From an uncultured Chitinophagaceae bacterium (GTDB taxonomy: Bacteria > Bacteroidota > Bacteroidia > Chitinophagales > Chitinophagaceae), in assembly GCA_937996595.1 (NCBI GenBank), contig CALKVC010000243.1:1-26407 (forward strand): a stretch of DNA of 26,407 nt. Reading direction: 5' to 3'. Of the stretch, positions 22,276 to 26,407 are shown one piece after another. The notes beneath the pieces are model-generated. The model was not told the origin of the DNA. It saw nothing but the letters and a program-made list of their open reading frames with translations, and did not search any database. The stretch's first letter is position 1, and every line of letters starts with the position of its first letter. The translations under genes and the position numbers were made by a program.

Positions 22276-22332
22276 GCCATTGGCTGATTGTACCCGCATA
22301 TTAACATGCCGTATACAGCCAATGGCTTTTTT
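22276..22332 (+). terminator. Intrinsic terminator of ssb
   Basis: GCCATTGGCTG (22276-22286) and CAGCCAATGGC (22316-22326) form a perfect 11-bp stem with a 29-base loop, followed by six T. It begins 8 bases past the ssb stop. The next gene begins 27 bases after the T-run, so it needs its own promoter or readthrough. Confidence 0.88.
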
Positions 22333-22358
22333 ATTGTTTATATGTTATAGATTGCCTC

Positions 22359-24866
22359 ATGGTTTCTGACAATACTGAAAATATCATTTTTTCCACCGCT
22401 GCCGATTTTATCTGCCAAAGCAACAGCCCGGTATTCCTTACCGGCAAGGCGGGCACCGGCAAAACCACTTTTTTAAAACATATACAGCAGCATAGTAAAA
22501 AAAATTCAGTGATTGTGGCTCCTACCGGTGTGGCTGCCATCAATGCGGGCGGCACCACCATCCACTCTTTTTTCCAGCTGCCCTTTGCCCCGTTTATACC
22601 TATCGGCAAGGGCTGGGGGCTGGCCGGGGCGCTCGATAAACACGGCCTGTTAAGCAAACTCCGCTTAAACACCGAAAGAAAAGAACTGATGCAGCAACTG
22701 GAACTGCTGATCATTGATGAAATTAGTATGGTGCGCTGCGATGTGCTTGACGCCATCGATACCGTATTGAGGCATGTACGCAACTGTGCCGGTAAACCGT
22801 TTGGCGGCATACAGGTGTTATTTATCGGCGACCTGTATCAATTGCCGCCGGTGGTAATGGATACCGAATGGCGTTTGCTGCAGGAATGCTATGAAAACCC
22901 TTATTTTTTCAGCAGCCGGGCAATATCGCAAAATCCACCGGTATATATAGAACTGACAAAAGTGTACCGGCAGGCCGACCAGCAATTCATCAACCTGCTT
23001 AACCAGGTGAGGAACAATAACATGACCCGCGCCGGCCTTGAACTGTTGCACAGCCGTTATTTTCCGGCATTTAAGGCCGACAAAGAAGATAATTATATTA
23101 CCCTTACCACCCATAACAGCAAAGCAGACGACATTAACCGGCTTGCCCTGGCGGCATTACCCGGAAATAAAAGCTCCTTCAACGCAGTTGTGGAAGGCGA
23201 ATTCCAGGAGAAATGGTACCCGGCAGACGAAGTGCTGCATGTAAAACCCGGCGCCCAGGTGATGTTCCTAAAAAATGACTCAGAAAAAATACGGCGGTAT
23301 TACAATGGGAAAATTGCCGTTGTTGAATCTGTGGATGATGACAAGATCCGTGTTAACTTCAAAAACGGTACTGCAACATGCAGCATAGACGTAAAAAAAG
23401 AAACCTGGCGAAATATCCAATACAAAACCGATAAACGCAGCAATAGCATTGAAGAAAAAGAAATAGGTTCCTTCACCCAGTTTCCGCTAAAACTGGCCTG
23501 GGCCATTACCATTCATAAAAGCCAGAGCCTTACGTTTGAGAAAGCGATCATTGATGCCGGACAAGCTTTTACACCCGGACAGGTATATGTGGCTCTCAGC
23601 CGCTGCACCAGCCTGGAGGGCATCGTTTTGCTTAGCCGGATTACCGAAAAAAGCCTTGCCAGTGATGAACGGATCGTCCGGTTTTGTATGGAACAGCAGG
23701 AACGGTCGGGCCTTGAACAGCAATTGCAGAAAGCAAGGATACAATACCAGCAGGATACCATTTGCCAGCTGTTTGATTTTAATGAAACAGTTTTGCTGCT
23801 GGAAGCGCTCCAGGGCTACGCGGCAGAAAATGAGGCCATCGGAAAAAATACCGCCGGATGGTTTGAACAAACCGGGCAGCCCCTCACGCAGGTTTCGGCA
23901 AACGGAAACAAATTCATGGTGGTGCTGCAACAGTTATTTACCGGCGACGAATTGCCCGAATCATCGGAAACCATTAACCAGCGCCTGGTAAAGGCCGGAT
24001 GCTGGTTTTTGGATGCGCTGGCTAATATAAAAAAACAGGTACTTCTGTCTCCTGCGGTTACCGATAACCGTCAGCTTAGCATTGAATACGACAGCAGGCT
24101 GAAAAAGCTATGGGATAACATTTCCTGGAAGATGCACCTGCTGTCCGCTATCTGTGAAAATGGATTTTCCATGGAACGGTACCAGTTGCATAAGGCTGTG
24201 TATAAAAGCGAGGGGCCGGGCATTTTCTCCTATTCCGGAAAATCGGCCCATACGTCCGCTACGGCACACCCGGAACTGTTTATAACGCTTAAGCATAAAC
24301 GCAGTGAACTGGCGCGTGAAAAGAACCTGCCCCTGTATATGGTTTGTGCAACCATTTCGCTGGAACAGATGGCCAATTACCTTCCGCAGAACCTCCAGCA
24401 ACTGGAAAAAATAAGCGGCTTCGGAAAAGTAAAACTGAAACAGTATGGGAACGAATTCCTGCAACCGGTGCTGGATTATTGCCAGCAGCATCATATTGAA
24501 CCGCCCGAATTTTCATTGCAGGAGAAAAAACGCAACGCCGTTAAAAAACGGATAAACAAAACGGATACCCGCAAAATAAGTTTTGACCTGTACCGCGAAG
24601 GAAAAAGTTTTTCAGACATTGCTAAAGAACGGAACCTCACCCAGTCAACCATTGAAGGGCATATGGCAGCCTTTATTGAATCAGGTGAACTGAAGCTGGA
24701 TGAGCTCGTGGATGCAGAAACGCAAACACGCGTACTTACGGCCATCGCAAAAACGGGTACCCATTTACCGCTGCAGAAAATTAAGGAACAGCTGCCCGAT
24801 GATATCAGCTATGCTGTATTAAGATGGGTGATGGCTTTTTCAAAATGGCAGGAAACAACCGTGTAG
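22359..24866 (+). CDS. PIF1-like superfamily 1 helicase with HRDC and C-terminal helix-turn-helix domains
   Basis: An 835-residue protein of the PIF1/RecD branch of 5'-to-3' DNA helicases. Motif I is GKAGTGKTT (29-37), motif Ia VAPTGVAAINAGGTTIHSF, motif II IIDEISMV (118-125), motif III IGDLYQLPPV (156-165). The late motifs AWAITIHKSQSLTFEKAIID and QVYVALSRCTSLEG (from about 380) complete the core. A middle region of unclear fold follows. An HRDC domain (about 644-712, KNLPLYMVCATISLEQMA) and a helix-turn-helix module (about 745-835, LYREGKSFSDIAKERNLT) close the protein; the same pair ends RecQ in this window. Probable role: unwinding of structured DNA or replication-repair. It follows ssb and its stop is 4 bases from the convergent manC stop. 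Confidence 0.92.
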   Translation: MVSDNTENIIFSTAADFICQSNSPVFLTGKAGTGKTTFLKHIQQHSKKNSVIVAPTGVAAINAGGTTIHSFFQLPFAPFIPIGKGWGLAGALDKHGLLSKLRLNTERKELMQQLELLIIDEISMVRCDVLDAIDTVLRHVRNCAGKPFGGIQVLFIGDLYQLPPVVMDTEWRLLQECYENPYFFSSRAISQNPPVYIELTKVYRQADQQFINLLNQVRNNNMTRAGLELLHSRYFPAFKADKEDNYITLTTHNSKADDINRLALAALPGNKSSFNAVVEGEFQEKWYPADEVLHVKPGAQVMFLKNDSEKIRRYYNGKIAVVESVDDDKIRVNFKNGTATCSIDVKKETWRNIQYKTDKRSNSIEEKEIGSFTQFPLKLAWAITIHKSQSLTFEKAIIDAGQAFTPGQVYVALSRCTSLEGIVLLSRITEKSLASDERIVRFCMEQQERSGLEQQLQKARIQYQQDTICQLFDFNETVLLLEALQGYAAENEAIGKNTAGWFEQTGQPLTQVSANGNKFMVVLQQLFTGDELPESSETINQRLVKAGCWFLDALANIKKQVLLSPAVTDNRQLSIEYDSRLKKLWDNISWKMHLLSAICENGFSMERYQLHKAVYKSEGPGIFSYSGKSAHTSATAHPELFITLKHKRSELAREKNLPLYMVCATISLEQMANYLPQNLQQLEKISGFGKVKLKQYGNEFLQPVLDYCQQHHIEPPEFSLQEKKRNAVKKRINKTDTRKISFDLYREGKSFSDIAKERNLTQSTIEGHMAAFIESGELKLDELVDAETQTRVLTAIAKTGTHLPLQKIKEQLPDDISYAVLRWVMAFSKWQETTV

Positions 24867-24870
24867 AAGA

Positions 24871-26232
24871 TCACCTTCCAAAATCATCCTGCAGGCGTAC
24901 AATATCGTCTTCGTCGCTGGGTTTCAGCGGATCGGTGTGCATCCAGATCTCCGCCACCACGCCCCATTCGTCTTCCAGCCCTATCAGTCGGTGGCGCTCA
25001 CCCTGCTTCAGCCTTACGATATCTCCAACCTGTAAAACAACCCGGTTTTTTTCCTTATCCGTGTCGCTGGTAGCAACCGCAGCCTTGCCCCGGATGAGTT
25101 TCCATATTTCTGCCCGGCGGTGATGGTATTGCCAGCTTAATTTTTTACCGGGTTCAACCAGCAATATTTTGGGACTTAATTTGGCGCCTTCCAGGAGGTC
25201 GCTTTTATCAATTTCCGGGAAAAAATGGCTGATGAAGCGGTCGGCATCTTTTTCATCTATTACAATAAAATTATGTAATCCTCCCAGGACAACTAATTTT
25301 CCATTTTGACTTCTTACCATATTGCCTGTTGAATCTTTTGATAAAAGCTGTATTGTATTGCAAGCATTTTTGTTGGTGTCATGACTCGATTCTTCAAACA
25401 GAGATGTCCAAGTACCCAGATCTGACCAGCCAATGTCACTTGGTATGGTATACACATTTTCTGCCTTTTCTAAAATAGCATAGTCAACAGAGATGTTGTT
25501 TGCTTCATCATAGTGATGAGCGATATATTGACTTTCACTATCTGTATTGTAATGTGGCAACCCTCTTTCAAATATTTTGTAAATATCAGGTACGTGATGC
25601 ATAAAAGCCTTTAGAACAGATAAAGTTGTCCAAACAAATATACCTGCGTTCCAGGCATAATTGCCTTCAGCCAAAAATAATTTTGCGGTTTCGAGTGGTG
25701 GTTTTTCTGTAAAAGTGAGAACCTTTGAAATACCTGTTTCGGCTTTAGGCGCATATTTAATATATCCATATCCTGTATCCGGACGAGACGGCTGAATACC
25801 CAAAGTAATCAGACAGTCATTTTCTGAGGCAGCTTCAAGTGATTGCTCGATGGCTTTTAAAAACGCATTTGTATCGACAATTAGGTGATCAGAAGGAGCA
25901 ACTACAATGCTGGCGTTTGAGTTAATCTTCTTGATCTTATTAGCTCCATACGCGATACATGGTGCAGTATTACGCATAATCGGCTCACAAAGAACCTGAT
26001 GGTCAGCTAACAAGGGCAGTTGCTTTTTTATAAGATCTTTATAAATATCATTGGTAACAATAAATATATTTTCCTCAGGCAAAAGCGCAGCAAAACGATC
26101 ATAAGTGTGTTGAATAAGGGTTTTACCCGTACCCAAGATATCAATGAATTGCTTAGGCTTAGCAGTGCGACTGACTGGCCAAAATCGACTGCCGACACCA
26201 CCGGCCATGATAAGCACATAAGAATCTTTCAT
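24871..26232 (-). CDS. manC: Mannose-1-phosphate guanylyltransferase with C-terminal cupin (mannose-6-phosphate isomerase type II)
   Basis: A 453-residue bifunctional-type enzyme for GDP-mannose synthesis. The start is ATG 26232 (MKDSYVLIMAGG), matching the paralog; an ATG 27 bases upstream would add nine residues. The nucleotidyltransferase domain (1 to about 345) has AGGVGSRFWPVSRTAKPKQF, EPIMRNTAPCIAYG, APSDHLIVD, GYGYIKY, FTEKPPLE, WNAGIFVW and WSDLGTWTS. The C-terminal cupin (about 350-453) has SWQYHHRRAEIW and KQGERHRL metal-ligand motifs and ends SDEDDIVRLQDDFGR, the usual type II isomerase ending. The cupin part has host-like GC, while the nucleotidyltransferase part is AT-rich; see findings. 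The gene probably belongs to a polysaccharide locus beyond the right edge. Confidence 0.92.
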   Translation of the reverse strand: MKDSYVLIMAGGVGSRFWPVSRTAKPKQFIDILGTGKTLIQHTYDRFAALLPEENIFIVTNDIYKDLIKKQLPLLADHQVLCEPIMRNTAPCIAYGANKIKKINSNASIVVAPSDHLIVDTNAFLKAIEQSLEAASENDCLITLGIQPSRPDTGYGYIKYAPKAETGISKVLTFTEKPPLETAKLFLAEGNYAWNAGIFVWTTLSVLKAFMHHVPDIYKIFERGLPHYNTDSESQYIAHHYDEANNISVDYAILEKAENVYTIPSDIGWSDLGTWTSLFEESSHDTNKNACNTIQLLSKDSTGNMVRSQNGKLVVLGGLHNFIVIDEKDADRFISHFFPEIDKSDLLEGAKLSPKILLVEPGKKLSWQYHHRRAEIWKLIRGKAAVATSDTDKEKNRVVLQVGDIVRLKQGERHRLIGLEDEWGVVAEIWMHTDPLKPSDEDDIVRLQDDFGR

Positions 26233-26407
26233 ATTAAGTCTAATATAGCGGCTATTCAAATTGTGAACATGACGCCTAGTTTGAGTATTAAGTTAAACGC
26301 GTTTAAAAACTAAATATAGCCTATTGAGATTGCGCAAAACACCGACCTAGATCTAATGCCCTATGCGCATACAGACGCTATATTATTCCTTCTTTTAATA
26401 AGTCATG
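26233..26407. other. AT-rich right edge without a supported gene
   Basis: About 175 bases upstream of the second manC. It is AT-rich and has a 10-bp palindrome TATGCGCATA at 26362-26371. I found no complete promoter and no gene; it should hold the promoter or the end of the gene preceding manC. Confidence 0.5.

Overview
The window looks like chromosomal DNA of a Bacteroidota bacterium, most likely near the Chitinophagaceae/Sphingobacteriia. This is inferred from protein style, not from a marker gene. Supporting signs are a promoter matching the Bacteroidota consensus TTTG-N19-TAnnTTTG upstream of kdsD, few Shine-Dalgarno sites, several TTG/GTG starts, short Bacteroidota-type lipoprotein and secretion signals, and families common in that phylum (GxxExxY, DUF2200, DUF1905, RecQ with a C-terminal HTH, PIF1-HRDC). 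Most of the window has moderate GC. Two stretches, about 17.0-20.3 kb and 25.25 kb to the right edge, are clearly AT-richer and look acquired.

Layout. 1-3.5 kb (minus): an apparent operon of kdsD (arabinose-5-phosphate isomerase, KDO pathway), a short mannose-1-phosphate guanylyltransferase, a transglutaminase-like secreted or membrane protein, and the start of a methionine/kynurenine-type aminotransferase cut by the window edge. 3.8-6.05 kb (plus): recQ. 6.1-7.2 kb: tRNA-Phe with a partial upstream copy of its own 5' end, a terminator, and a GxxExxY nuclease-like gene flanked by repeats. 7.2-9.9 kb: a beta-lactamase-fold lipoprotein, a degenerate T/G-rich tandem repeat, and an OmpA-like outer-membrane protein.

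10.0-13.8 kb is the most unusual region. A compact plus-strand operon encodes a stand-alone SET-domain protein, a D-Ala-D-Ala-ligase-like ATP-grasp enzyme, and a single-polypeptide ATP-grasp-SET fusion. A 108-residue orphan gene is divergently transcribed next to it. The repeated pairing of carboxylate-amine ligase and lysine-methyltransferase folds suggests a two-step peptide or protein modification pathway, possibly undescribed.

14.1-17.0 kb (minus): DUF2200, a secreted alpha/beta hydrolase, an AhpD-like protein and a SnoaL-like secreted protein. 17.0-20.2 kb (minus, AT-rich): a UvrD/HelD-type helicase with an inserted nuclease-like domain and a C-terminal zinc ribbon, behind a double RNase H protein whose first domain has lost its catalytic acids. 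20.4-21.7 kb (minus): DUF1905, GNAT acetyltransferase and a zinc-finger protein, with a heptanucleotide tandem repeat at the DUF1905 start. 21.9-24.9 kb (plus): a short SSB with its own terminator, and a PIF1-like helicase with HRDC and HTH modules like those in RecQ. 24.9-26.2 kb (minus): a second, bifunctional-type mannose-1-phosphate guanylyltransferase whose two domains differ in base composition, probably the edge of a polysaccharide locus beyond the window.
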